Shown: one piece after another, positions 53,893 through 63,201 of the stretch
How positions within the stretch are numbered: position 1 is the first letter of the stretch
Layout of the letters: each line of letters begins with the position of its first letter
Source of the DNA: Paenirhizobium naphthalenivorans
GTDB lineage: Bacteria; Pseudomonadota; Alphaproteobacteria; Rhizobiales; Rhizobiaceae
Direction: 5' to 3'
NCBI RefSeq assembly: GCF_007992095.1
Contig: NZ_BJZP01000023.1
Span: 1-64,000 of the forward strand
DNA: 64,000 nucleotides
Notes under the pieces: generated by a model
Database searches by the model: none
Seen by the model: the letters and a program-made list of their open reading frames with translations, nothing else
Told to the model about the DNA's origin: nothing
Position numbers and translations under genes: made by a program

Positions 53893-54828
53893 TCACCCTT
53901 GATGCGCTGTCCGCGTATGCGGCAGCTCTCCTCTCTCCCTCCTCTCCTTCAATTCCTCATTCCAATCCTCAGCTTCCGGCCGTAGCCGCGAGAAATCGCA
54001 AGCAGCGCGATCTGCCATCTGGCGCAGACGATCGGCAAAAACCTCACCCTGAACATTGTTGTCGGTTGCGGCCACAAGCCACGCGCCCTCCCCCGCCGCT
54101 AAGTTTTCCAACGCCTGCGCGGTCAGCGGCGACCAGCCGCCGCCTGTACTGACATAAAGTGTGTCGGATCGTGTCTGCTCGATTGCGGTCAGGCTGAGCG
54201 CATCGATCGCCGCCTCCGTCACACAAATCCGACGTGCTGTGTCACTGCCGAAACGGAACAGCGCCTTGGCCCCTCCAGTGGAAAACCCGCGCCAGTCCGG
54301 ACCGCGCTCCTCCCAGCCGATGACGGTGCCCGCCTCATCGACATGCTTTGCCCACATAGAGCCGTAAGGCCCTTCCCTCAACAAATCCGCTTCGATTGCC
54401 ACGGAGATAACCTGCCATGGCAACGCCCGGCCCTCTCGAAGGTAGTTCCATGTCGCCGATGCGCGCCACGGCCCTTTCCTGTGGTTCCAGCGGTCAGCGA
54501 TCGAAGCCATCGTTTGTGTTTGACGGAGAGGCTTCTCCCAGGTCGGTGCGGTGGGCTGAAACGCGACGAGATCGCCGACCACCGCCAAGGCCTCGGCAAA
54601 GCCGATCCCGTGGAGATAGCTTGCGAGCGCGAAAACGTCGCCCTTGGCTTCGGATCGGGCGTCGAACCATCCCCTGTCATCGTGGATCACAATGACGATG
54701 TCGTCGTCGCGCCGGAATTTGACCGCCCGGCGTGTGCTCTCTTTCCGGTCTATCGCGAAGCCCTCATGGTCAAGGACGGCTGCGCAGCCCACCCGGGCTC
54801 GCAGTTCCTCAATGTCATTCTTATTCAT
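53893..54828 (-). CDS. DUF3991 / toprim-domain protein
   Basis: 311 aa. The N-terminal part (LRARVGCAAVLDHEGFAIDR, GWFDARSEAKGDVFALASYL) is of the DUF3991 type. The C-terminal part is toprim-like: RICVTEAAIDALSLTAIEQ with the conserved Glu, and WLVAATDNNVQGEVFADRL as the acidic motif. Such proteins resemble primases without the zinc and polymerase parts and are common on large plasmids. The ATG at 54828 is chosen over an open frame to 54930. A role in plasmid DNA processing is inferred. Confidence 0.8.
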   Translation of the reverse strand: MNKNDIEELRARVGCAAVLDHEGFAIDRKESTRRAVKFRRDDDIVIVIHDDRGWFDARSEAKGDVFALASYLHGIGFAEALAVVGDLVAFQPTAPTWEKPLRQTQTMASIADRWNHRKGPWRASATWNYLREGRALPWQVISVAIEADLLREGPYGSMWAKHVDEAGTVIGWEERGPDWRGFSTGGAKALFRFGSDTARRICVTEAAIDALSLTAIEQTRSDTLYVSTGGGWSPLTAQALENLAAGEGAWLVAATDNNVQGEVFADRLRQMADRAACDFSRLRPEAEDWNEELKERRERGELPHTRTAHQG

Positions 54829-55002
54829 TTCGCTTCCTCTGCTTTCTGACTTTTCGGACTGGCAGCGCCCAGGCCGCGAAGATGGAAGCGTGCAAGGGCG
54901 CGGTTCGCAATGTGCAGATCTGCCGGACAAGCTCGCGGCGAAGCCTCCCTTGCGCGCGCATCAGCGCAAGCGGCACGCCTTCCCGTCGAAGGGGTGATCG
55001 GC

Positions 55003-55182
55003 TCAATGAGCCGATCCATAGGCAAAGGGGTCATATTCGTTGATGATGGCGTCTTCATCGCCGTCATACTCGGCGGAAGGCATGACGCCGATCTCGCCAT
55101 CGATTTCGAAGAGGGTGACCGGGACCATTAGGGTCCGGGCAAGATCGAATGCGTGGTTTTGTGCGAGGCTGAGATCCGACAT
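55003..55182 (-). CDS. Tiny acidic protein, 59 aa
   Basis: Sequence begins MSDLSLAQNHAFDLARTLMV and ends in an acidic run (SAEYDGDEDAIINEYDPFAY). The ATG at 55182 lies 6 bases after GGAG, which favours it over the much longer open frame (to 55650), whose upstream part looks non-coding. It lies 174 bases upstream of the toprim gene on the same strand. Small acidic plasmid proteins of this kind can be DNA mimics or anti-restriction factors, but nothing here shows it. Confidence 0.6.
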   Translation of the reverse strand: MSDLSLAQNHAFDLARTLMVPVTLFEIDGEIGVMPSAEYDGDEDAIINEYDPFAYGSAH

Positions 55183-55715
55183 GTGAGGCTCCATCCGGTG
55201 GCGGGGCCAATCCCCGCTCGATGGCGTCCGTTTGATCCGGACCCGGCCGCGGTCACCTCGGCGGCGCAGACAGAGAGGTCGCAGGAACTGCGAACCCCTT
55301 GTGGGTTGACCGTCCAAGGTCGGGATTGGATTAGGGATGCCAGACAAGAGAGCTGGGTTGGCAACGCCAATGGTTGGAGCAGATTGGTATTCGATCTCGC
55401 CGCACTGACCTTCGTCCAGATCATCCGGACTGCCATCAACCGGAATGACGTGAAAATAAGGAACGGCTTTGTCTTCCAATGGGAGACTTCGGCACAGGAA
55501 CAGCGTTCGCTTTGTCGGCCAGGTGATCATCGATCGCATCAGTGCGACGGCGCGCAGGTTGAACCCTTGGCGTGGAGGGTTAAAACCCGACGAACAGGGC
55601 GCTGTCATATTGGACCGACACGGGACTTTGACACTATCGATTTTTGTCAATTACAAGTTGACAAATTCAATAGTTTTTAAAGTCATCTTGATATTTACTT
55701 TGAACTCTGGCCATA
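55183..55715. other. Gene-free stretch with the abiE control region
   Basis: 533 bp between divergent genes. It includes a small inverted repeat (AACCCT...AGGGTT, near 55562-55581), the dyad at 55644-55664 and a very AT-rich stretch up to 55715. No gene was recognised. Confidence 0.5.
55644..55664 (+). promoter_or_regulatory. Dyad before the abiE-type pair
   Basis: TTGTCAA, 7-base spacer, TTGACAA (55644-55650 and 55658-55664). The right arm contains TTGACA, a -35-like box. AbiEi antitoxins repress their own operon by binding inverted repeats; this is the only good candidate upstream. Confidence 0.5.
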
Positions 55716-56570
55716 ATGTCCATTATGGATGAACAGACAACGCCGAAGCTAAAGTACCTGATCCAATCAGTCCCACCGGGCTTCATCGTCGATGCGGCCT
55801 GGACGGCACGTCATGCGATTTCACGCCAATCCGTATCGGCGTATATCAAGCAGGGCTGGCTCCAGCGGATCGCGACAGGCGTCTACCGACGCCCATTTTC
55901 GGCAAGAGAAACGTCGGAAGCCGCCACGGGCTGGAAGATTCCCTTGTTATCCGCGCAATGGATCATGGGACATGCATTTCATGTCGGAGGTCTGACCGCG
56001 CTTGGATTGCGGGGCCATTCTCACTACGTGCAGCTTGGCGGTGATACACGCGTGTACCTCTATGGCTCCGATATTCCTGACTGGCTTATGACATTGACAA
56101 CCGATGCCAGGTTCGTCCGACGAGGTCATGGACTGTTCCTCGACGAGAACAACGGCGTCGAGGACAGCGAATTCAGCCTCTCCGATAGTCCAGATGAGGA
56201 ACTGGCGATGAGCCCGTGGCGCTGGCCCATCAAAATGTCGTCTGCAGAGCGGGCTATACTGGAGATTCTCGATGAACTTCCGAAGAACGAGAGCTTTCAC
56301 AACATCGACATGGTGTTTGAGGGAATGGTCAATCTGCGCCCGAAAATGTTGACGACGCTGTTGAGCCAGTGCCGCAGCGTAAAGGTTAAGCGCCTTTTTT
56401 TCGTCTATGCCGACAAGCACGCGCATGCGTGGCTGAAGCATATAGACAGATCGGAGATCGATATGGGACGCGGCGATCGGGCACTTGCCCCAGGCGGCAG
56501 GCTTCACCCGATTTATCGCGTAACGGTCCCTGCAGACCTGTTGCCAAAGGAGAGTATGGATGGCGCGTGA
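55716..56570 (+). CDS. abiEi: AbiEi-type antitoxin and repressor
   Basis: 284 aa. N-terminal winged helix (ISRQSVSAYIKQGWLQRIAT, GVYRRPF), then the COG5340-type body (IMGHAFHVGGLTALGLRGHS, HYVQLGGDTRVYLYG). C-terminal part MSSAERAILEILDELPKNES. It overlaps the toxin gene by 11 bases, typical for type IV abortive-infection pairs, in which the antitoxin prevents damage without touching the toxin. Start: ATG 55716 or 55725; no clear RBS precedes either. Confidence 0.85.
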   Translation: MSIMDEQTTPKLKYLIQSVPPGFIVDAAWTARHAISRQSVSAYIKQGWLQRIATGVYRRPFSARETSEAATGWKIPLLSAQWIMGHAFHVGGLTALGLRGHSHYVQLGGDTRVYLYGSDIPDWLMTLTTDARFVRRGHGLFLDENNGVEDSEFSLSDSPDEELAMSPWRWPIKMSSAERAILEILDELPKNESFHNIDMVFEGMVNLRPKMLTTLLSQCRSVKVKRLFFVYADKHAHAWLKHIDRSEIDMGRGDRALAPGGRLHPIYRVTVPADLLPKESMDGA

Positions 56571-57477
56571 TCGCTATATGCGGCAGGTCGAGCTGCTTGT
56601 TCGGACGTTGCCCTACATCGCTCGGCAGGATGTCTTCGCCCTCAAGGGGGGAACGGCCATCAATCTGTTCTACAGGGATATGCCTCGCTTGTCGGTCGAT
56701 ATCGACCTCACCTACCTTCCCATCCAGGATCGCGACACGACGCTCAGCGGTATCGACGCCGCGCTTGACCGCATTCGCGACGACCTGCTGAAAAATCTGC
56801 GCGGCGTCGAAGTCCAGCGTATCGCCGGTGGCGGCAACAATGACACGCGGGTGCTCGTCCGGCAGGGCACCACCGAAATCAAGATCGAGACCTCGCCGGT
56901 CTCGCGTGGAACAGTACATCCTCCGGAACTACGGGCGGTAACGGATGGAGTGGCCGAGGCATTTGGCTTTGCTGAAATGCAGGTCGTGTCATTCGAGGAT
57001 CTCTTTGGTGGCAAGCTTCATGCCGCCGTGGACCGTCAGCACCCGCGCGATCTTTTCGACGTGAAGCTGCTTTACGATAATGAAGGGCTCACCGATGCGT
57101 TGTTTCGGACCTTCCTCATCTACGTCGCAAGCTCCGGCCGCCCGCCGCATGAGCTGATCAAGCCGTCATTATCTAAACTCGAAGATGCCTTCGTGAAAGA
57201 ATTCGAAGGCATGACCATTGAGCCCGTCAGCCTGATCGAACTGAAAGACGCACGGGCCCAGCTGACAGATGACCTTCGAGCCCGCCTCGATGATAAAGCG
57301 ATGCGGTTTCTGCTTACACTCCATGATACCGAGCCGGATTTCGACGCCATCGGGTTGCCGCAGGCAGCGGCACTACCGGCAGTACGGTGGAAGTTGCTCA
57401 ATCTAGCAAAGCTGAAGCAGCAGAACCCCGATAAACACGCCATGCAGCGTGGGGAGATTGAGAATATGTTTGCTTGA
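56560..57477 (+). CDS. abiEii: AbiEii-type nucleotidyltransferase toxin
   Basis: 305 aa. Nucleotidyltransferase motifs: ALKGGTAINLFYRDMPRLSV followed by DIDLTYL (GG...DxD), and the later block EIKIETSPVSRG and EDLFGGKLHAAVDRQHPRDL, FDVKLLYDNEG. These are the four motifs of the DUF1814/AbiEii family, whose members stop growth by modifying RNA with nucleotides when phage attacks. Complete length and no defects. Confidence 0.9.
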   Translation: MARDRYMRQVELLVRTLPYIARQDVFALKGGTAINLFYRDMPRLSVDIDLTYLPIQDRDTTLSGIDAALDRIRDDLLKNLRGVEVQRIAGGGNNDTRVLVRQGTTEIKIETSPVSRGTVHPPELRAVTDGVAEAFGFAEMQVVSFEDLFGGKLHAAVDRQHPRDLFDVKLLYDNEGLTDALFRTFLIYVASSGRPPHELIKPSLSKLEDAFVKEFEGMTIEPVSLIELKDARAQLTDDLRARLDDKAMRFLLTLHDTEPDFDAIGLPQAAALPAVRWKLLNLAKLKQQNPDKHAMQRGEIENMFA

Positions 57478-57784
57478 GCCCACGGCATGCGATATCGCGC
57501 CACCTGCAGGCTCGCGCAAAGCCTGGAGCAAGATATTGAAGAGCATCGGAGCTTTCAGCATCGCGCCGGCCGAACAGGGCGGGAAAGCGGGAATTCTCGA
57601 CACGGTTCGCCCGGAAAATGGGGAGCCGCAGGAGCCTTAGCATCGCGCCGCAAAGCGGAAGGCGGGACCGACTGCCCACGGGAGAACCGTTCCATTGCAG
57701 TCTGTCGCGAAAGTCGGATCCAACGTCCGAGTTTCACGACACAGTCCGTGACAACGGTCCACTCTTCCCACTCCATCCCGTCGA
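57478..57784. other. Gene-free stretch after the abiE-type pair
   Basis: 307 bp between convergent genes. Two frames overlap it (57449-57640 and 57487-57813) but neither has a good start signal or a recognisable product. No clear terminator was found. Confidence 0.5.
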
Positions 57785-58576
57785 TTAGTCGGGCCGCCAC
57801 TCGCCGACCTTGATGGAACCGCTCTCGGTCAGCTCGGTACATAAAAAGTGTAAAAGTTCATCGTGCGTGATGACGGCGGCGCTCAGCCGGCCAGTCCGAT
57901 ACGCTCCGGTATCCAGTGCTATGCGATTTAAGTAAACTTCGGGCCGCAGCGACTTTGTGATCGTGTGACCGTGTAAAACGACGTGGTCAAGGACGTCCAT
58001 GTGATCGAGAAAACCGGCTCTGATCCAGCGCAAGTCGTATTCGTCCTGCTTTGCGAGCAGGATGCCGGGACGTATTCCAGCGTGAACAAAACAGAAGCGC
58101 CCCATTTCCATGAACGTATGCGCGTTTTCCAGCAAGTCCACATGATGTGGGAAGACGCGTCGGATATCGGCGGCGATATTCTCAAAATCAGGCACCGGAC
58201 GACTGGAATATGCGCTTACTGTCGCGACGCCTCCCCAGTCCATCCAGTTGACGGCGTCCTCATAGGTGAGATCACCGCGAAGGAGCTCACGCAGGTAAAA
58301 ATCATGATTGCCGAGAATGAGGCGGGAGCCCGGATAGAGATCGAGTGTCGAGCAGACCTGATCGAGTACCTTCGGACTGTGAGGGCCGCGATCGATCAGA
58401 TCGCCCAGAAAGATCACGACAGGCTTAGATTGATGATTATTCGCATGAGCGGCGATGTACCCAAGCATGGCTTCGAGAAGATCGGCGCGTCCATGGACGT
58501 CGGCAATGGCATAGACGGTAGATGGTAAGCTCTCGGTCGGTATCACTACTTTTTCCTGCAGGCGAAGCCGGTGCAT
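57785..58576 (-). CDS. Serine/threonine-type metallophosphatase
   Basis: 263 aa. All calcineurin-like motifs are present: AIADVHGRADLLEAML (about 23-38), VIFLGDLIDRGPHS (about 54), LILGNHDFYL (about 91), VLHGHTIT (about 200). This group includes ApaH and PrpA/PphA-type protein phosphatases. Substrate unknown. It is not coupled to its neighbours: 255 gene-free bases lie before the AraC gene. Confidence 0.88.
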   Translation of the reverse strand: MHRLRLQEKVVIPTESLPSTVYAIADVHGRADLLEAMLGYIAAHANNHQSKPVVIFLGDLIDRGPHSPKVLDQVCSTLDLYPGSRLILGNHDFYLRELLRGDLTYEDAVNWMDWGGVATVSAYSSRPVPDFENIAADIRRVFPHHVDLLENAHTFMEMGRFCFVHAGIRPGILLAKQDEYDLRWIRAGFLDHMDVLDHVVLHGHTITKSLRPEVYLNRIALDTGAYRTGRLSAAVITHDELLHFLCTELTESGSIKVGEWRPD

Positions 58577-58831
58577 GGCGATAGCCCTTGTGCTTGCAAT
58601 ATGTCGGAACTTTGAGCGGCGGGGACTGGACCAGGGCCAAAGCTCGGTGGTGGCATTCCTATAGGCGATGCCGGCAGTGGCACGCTACCAAAAGTGAGTG
58701 TGGCGCGAGATTTTCCGCCCTGCCTATCGCGCGTTCCTGCCCTGAACGGAATAGTGCGACCCGATGGGGCATCAAAGCGTCTCTTCAAAAGAGATCAAAG
58801 CAAATGTGGCCGGCACCAGCCACTTCTAAGG

Positions 58832-59716
58832 TTATTGCAAGCCAGTTTCGACCATCGTTTGCACCATGTCGGCATCACGACGCGGGGGCTCACCGAAAAG
58901 GCGCTTGTATTCCCTGCTGAATTGCGACGTGCTCTTATAGCCAACAGCGAACGACACAGAAGCTGCATCGGCTTCCTTCGAAACCATGCGACGGCGGGCT
59001 TCCTGCAGCCGGATGTGCTTTTGATATTGCAGCGGACTGAGAGCCGTTACCGCCTTGAAGCGTCGGTGGAACACGGACTCGCTCATACCAGCCACCGCAG
59101 CCATGTCCTCAATGCTCAGTTGTTGCGTGTAGTGCTCACGGATCCACGCCATTGCTTGCCGAATGTGAGACAATCGGGAATCGACGCCCGCGATCTGGCG
59201 TAGCATCTCGGCATGCGGACTCAACATCAGCCGGAACATCAGCTCATGCTCCAGGTGGAGTGCCATCACGGGGATTTCCTTGGGACGCTCATACATCGCC
59301 AGCAGTCTTTGCCAAGCGCCGATCAGCTCGGCATTGGCCATGCTGAACGCGAAGCCCGGCTGCATCTGCATCTCCGGGGTCTCGGACAGGTAGAGCACCA
59401 CGTTCATGATTACTGCTGGATCGAGATCGAGGTTGATCGCCAGGAAAGGCTTGTCCGGCGATGCCTCTATGATCTGACCCATCGCGGTGATTTCCGCAGC
59501 TACGACCATGGTCTGTCCGGGGCCGTACTCGAACACCTGATCGCCGATCAACGTCCGCTTGGTTCCTTGCAGCACGATGAACGCCATCGGGTTGTAAACC
59601 AACGCATTCAATTTGGTCGGCTCGGTGATGCTAAAGATACTCAGCCGCGCCATGCCGGGATGTTTGATACCGGCATGGCGGATCGCAAGCGCGCGGATTT
59701 CATCGAGTTTGTCCAT
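58832..59716 (-). CDS. AraC-family transcription regulator
   Basis: 294 aa. N-terminal sensor domain of the AraC_N type (FIVLQGTKRTLIGDQVFEYG, GQTMVVAAEITAMGQIIEA), C-terminal double helix-turn-helix (LSIEDMAAVAGMSESVFHRR, VSFAVGYKSTSQFSREYKRL). It is divergent from the aldo/keto reductase, with 130 bases between, so it probably controls that gene. In other bacteria such pairs respond to reactive aldehydes; inferred. Confidence 0.92.
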   Translation of the reverse strand: MDKLDEIRALAIRHAGIKHPGMARLSIFSITEPTKLNALVYNPMAFIVLQGTKRTLIGDQVFEYGPGQTMVVAAEITAMGQIIEASPDKPFLAINLDLDPAVIMNVVLYLSETPEMQMQPGFAFSMANAELIGAWQRLLAMYERPKEIPVMALHLEHELMFRLMLSPHAEMLRQIAGVDSRLSHIRQAMAWIREHYTQQLSIEDMAAVAGMSESVFHRRFKAVTALSPLQYQKHIRLQEARRRMVSKEADAASVSFAVGYKSTSQFSREYKRLFGEPPRRDADMVQTMVETGLQ

Positions 59717-59741
59717 GTCTCATCAGAGGTCAATTGCCTGA

Positions 59742-60809
<1,068 letters not shown>

Positions 60810-60871
60810 TGCCTGACAACAAATGGGCTGGTCGATAACCGAACGGCCCACATCCGAAAAAAGGAGATCAA

Positions 60872-61258
60872 ATGATTACCCCTATCGAAATTGTATCTGA
60901 GTTTTGCACGGCCTTCGACGAGGATGGCGGCAGGCCTGCCATCAGGCGGTGGTTTACCCCTGAGACGGTTTGGACCAATGTGGGAATCTCATCCACGACC
61001 GGCATCGATGAAGCCATCGGGATGGTCGACGAGCTTGAAAAATCCATGGGCATTGCGACGGTTCGCATTGAGATGCTCTCGATCGCAGCGGACGGCAACC
61101 GGGTCCTCACCGAGCGTCTGGACATTTTCGAGCGCGCCGATGGGAGCGAGATCGGCAGGGTGAGCCTGATGGGCATCTACGAAATCGAAGGTGAGCGTAT
61201 CGTTGCCTGGCGCGACTACGTGGACGTCAACGCCATCACAAAACTCGCTGCGGGCTGA
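60872..61258 (+). CDS. SnoaL/NTF2-like fold protein
   Basis: 128 aa. Looks like the limonene-epoxide hydrolase or SnoaL group: ITPIEIVSEFCTAFDEDGGR, WFTPETVWTNVG, TGIDEAIGMVDEL, then ERLDIFERADGSEIGRVSLM, GIYEIEGERIVAWRDYVDV. The central Arg-Asp pair of epoxide hydrolases may be RLD and WRDY. Substrate unknown. Strong RBS AAGGAG. Probably co-transcribed with the aldo/keto reductase. Confidence 0.8.
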   Translation: MITPIEIVSEFCTAFDEDGGRPAIRRWFTPETVWTNVGISSTTGIDEAIGMVDELEKSMGIATVRIEMLSIAADGNRVLTERLDIFERADGSEIGRVSLMGIYEIEGERIVAWRDYVDVNAITKLAAG

Positions 61259-61382
61259 CGGGTCGATCGCCCCCCGCTCCACCCACAGATGCCAATGTCG
61301 CCATGCTCCTTCGCCTGGCTGTGTATAGACACAACCGAAACTGAAATCTCATTCCGCGGTAGAATATTGCGGGTCTAGACGC

Positions 61383-61964
61383 TCAAGAGGCCATCCCCCA
61401 CCCGTTTTTGAACAAGTCACGAAGGACGACTCGTGTACCGTGATCGTCCAAACCTGTGCCCCCCGCCCATGCGACCGCCAGCGCGCCGACGAAGATATGT
61501 CTACCGGTCAGAGCGGGCTGGGCCAGCCCCGCGCCCTGAGCGGCGCGGAGAAATGTATCCGTCGCGTCGATCAAATTCTGGCAAGTGGGTTTCAAAGGTG
61601 AGTTTGAACGGGACCACGCCGCCCTCAGCGGCTCTGACAGGCCATCATAAACCAACATCCAATCGCCCAAGGCATCGATCCATCGTTCCAGCGCGCGACC
61701 AGCATCGCTTTCCTCCGCTTCGATAACCGTCTTTTTCTGCAGCATGTCCTCGTAATGCTCATCAAGGAGTGCGGCCAACAGAGCATCCTTGTTGGGGAAA
61801 TGCCGATAAAGCGTGGCGGAACCTAGCCCTGACTGCCGGGCTATGGCGTCCATCGAGACGTCAACGCCGTCACTGGAAAAGGTCTGACGCGCAACGTCGA
61901 GAATCTGCGTTCGGTTATGCTGCGCGTCTTTGCGCGTTCGCCGGTCTGTCGAAAACTCAGCCAT
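61383..61964 (-). CDS. TetR-family repressor
   Basis: 193 aa. N-terminal helix-turn-helix: NRTQILDVARQTFSSDGVDV, SMDAIARQSGLGSATLYRHF, PNKDALLAALL. The ligand domain has the common end ALTGRHIFVGALAVAWAGGT. The ATG at 61964 has GAGG 6 bases upstream. Two dyads lie 24-70 bases upstream of the start, between it and the flavin monooxygenase relic, so it probably represses itself and the genes to its right. Confidence 0.9.
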   Translation of the reverse strand: MAEFSTDRRTRKDAQHNRTQILDVARQTFSSDGVDVSMDAIARQSGLGSATLYRHFPNKDALLAALLDEHYEDMLQKKTVIEAEESDAGRALERWIDALGDWMLVYDGLSEPLRAAWSRSNSPLKPTCQNLIDATDTFLRAAQGAGLAQPALTGRHIFVGALAVAWAGGTGLDDHGTRVVLRDLFKNGWGMAS

Positions 61965-61987
61965 TGTTTTCCTCATGCCCTTGAATA

Positions 61988-62034
61988 ACGGGGACACTCC
62001 CCGTATTTATTCGAGAAGCGGGGATAGTCCCCAT
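61988..62034. promoter_or_regulatory. Twin TetR operators
   Basis: Two 17-bp dyads: ACGGGGACACTCCCCGT (61988-62004) and GCGGGGATAGTCCCCAT (62018-62034). Their centres are 30 bases apart, near three helical turns. They lie in the divergent region upstream of the TetR gene. Confidence 0.75.
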
Positions 62035-62165
62035 ATAGCCATATTCGACTGCCGAGAACAGTGCGGATGTCGTATTTTGGAGAACAAGCTTAAGGCGTGG
62101 CGTCACAGATGATCATCGGCATGCATTTGGGAAATGGCTATGGATCTTAGCCAGGCGCGTGGCGT

Positions 62166-62369
62166 ATGCCATGGGTCGATCCGACGAGCTATACAAGTTT
62201 CGACGCGAAGGTGCGCCATGCCCAGGCCGCTGAGCGCGGCAAACTCCAGTTCCTGTTTCTTACCGATGGTCCAAGTCACGTGGGTGACATCGACAACGAA
62301 GGCACGACCCTACGCGACCATTTGGGTGCGCCGCCCCAGTACGGGGTTGATCCCCGTGTCACCGGCTGA
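62166..62369 (+). pseudogene. N-terminal remnant of a flavin-dependent (LLM-class) monooxygenase
   Basis: 67 codons. The first 50 match the usual start of these enzymes (WVDPTSYTSFDAKVRHAQAA, ERGKLQFLFLTDGPSHVGDI) but the enzyme normally has over 400 residues. After THLG the sequence changes and soon stops. So it is a 5' stub after a large deletion. It is the first gene to the right of the TetR operators, and its loss may leave the repressor with the next gene as target. Confidence 0.6.
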
Positions 62370-62417
62370 CCCGCATACTAACGCTTTCTACCCAGTTCCC
62401 AACGAAAGGACATTATT

Positions 62418-63152
62418 ATGAACATTGGCATCATCGGCGCCGGCAACATTGGCGCATCGCTTGCGAGGAAACTGGCGATCACCGGTCACGTGGTCAAACT
62501 TGCAAACTCCCGAGAACCCGAAAGCCTGCAGGACATCGTCCAGGGCACAGACATTATCGCTGCAACAAAGGAAGATGCGGTGAGGGACACCAATGTGATC
62601 ATTCTCTCCGTCCCCTACGCCAAGATGCCGGAACTTGCGGCGCTTTTGGCAGATGTTCCCGCCGGTACCGTCGTTGTTGATACCTCCAATTATTACCCGG
62701 CTCGAGACGAGGCGATTGCCGATGTGGACAACGGCAAACCGGAAACCCTTTGGAGCAGCGAGCAAGTCGGCCGCCCACTCGTCAAGACGTGGAACGCGCT
62801 TCTGGCACAGACGCTCGACGAGGGTGGTTCGGAGTCGGGAACGCCCGACCGGATTGCCATTCCGATCGCAGGCGATGATCCTGCCGCAAAGGCGGTGGTT
62901 TCCGACCTGGTCAGCGAAACCGGCTTTGATGCTGTCGACGCTGGCACAATCGCCGAATCCTGGCGGCTGCAGCCGGGAACGCCGGCCTATTGCACGGAAC
63001 TCCCTGCCGAAGATCTAAAAGCGGCACTAGGGGTTGCGAAAGAGGGTCTTGCACCGTCGAAGCGCGATGCAATCATGCGGTCCATGGTGGACGGTTCGGT
63101 GCCCTTTAATCGTGCGGCGATGATCGCCAACAATCGGGCCATGACGGCTTGA
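62418..63152 (+). CDS. NAD(P)-binding reductase of the F420-dependent type fold
   Basis: 244 aa. N-terminal Rossmann motif IGIIGAGNIGASLARKLAIT; then KLANSREPESLQDIV, VIILSVPYAKMPELAALLAD, VDTSNYYPARD. It resembles the family of NADP oxidoreductases dependent on coenzyme F420 and related dinucleotide-binding proteins; an F420 role is not implied in this genus. RBS AAAGGAC 6 bases before the ATG. It may be under the TetR operators. Confidence 0.85.
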   Translation: MNIGIIGAGNIGASLARKLAITGHVVKLANSREPESLQDIVQGTDIIAATKEDAVRDTNVIILSVPYAKMPELAALLADVPAGTVVVDTSNYYPARDEAIADVDNGKPETLWSSEQVGRPLVKTWNALLAQTLDEGGSESGTPDRIAIPIAGDDPAAKAVVSDLVSETGFDAVDAGTIAESWRLQPGTPAYCTELPAEDLKAALGVAKEGLAPSKRDAIMRSMVDGSVPFNRAAMIANNRAMTA

Positions 63153-63201
63153 TGCCAAGTTGGTTCAAGCCACTGGGGCGGCATTCGTTCTGCCGTCCCG
63201 A

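Noticed and set aside
45727..55714. 14-bp sequence TGAACTCTGGCCAT shared just before the ligase gene (45727-45740) and the abiEi gene (55701-55714)
   Set aside because: It could be a common upstream signal, but two copies of 14 bp are too little to exclude chance, and the surroundings differ.
57449..57640. 63-codon frame after the abiEii-like gene
   Set aside because: It starts inside the toxin gene with a GTG that lacks a proper RBS, and its product is not recognised.
63176..63200. GC-rich hairpin between the convergent 62418 and 63202 genes
   Set aside because: The stem has a mismatch and there is no T-run; not a convincing terminator.
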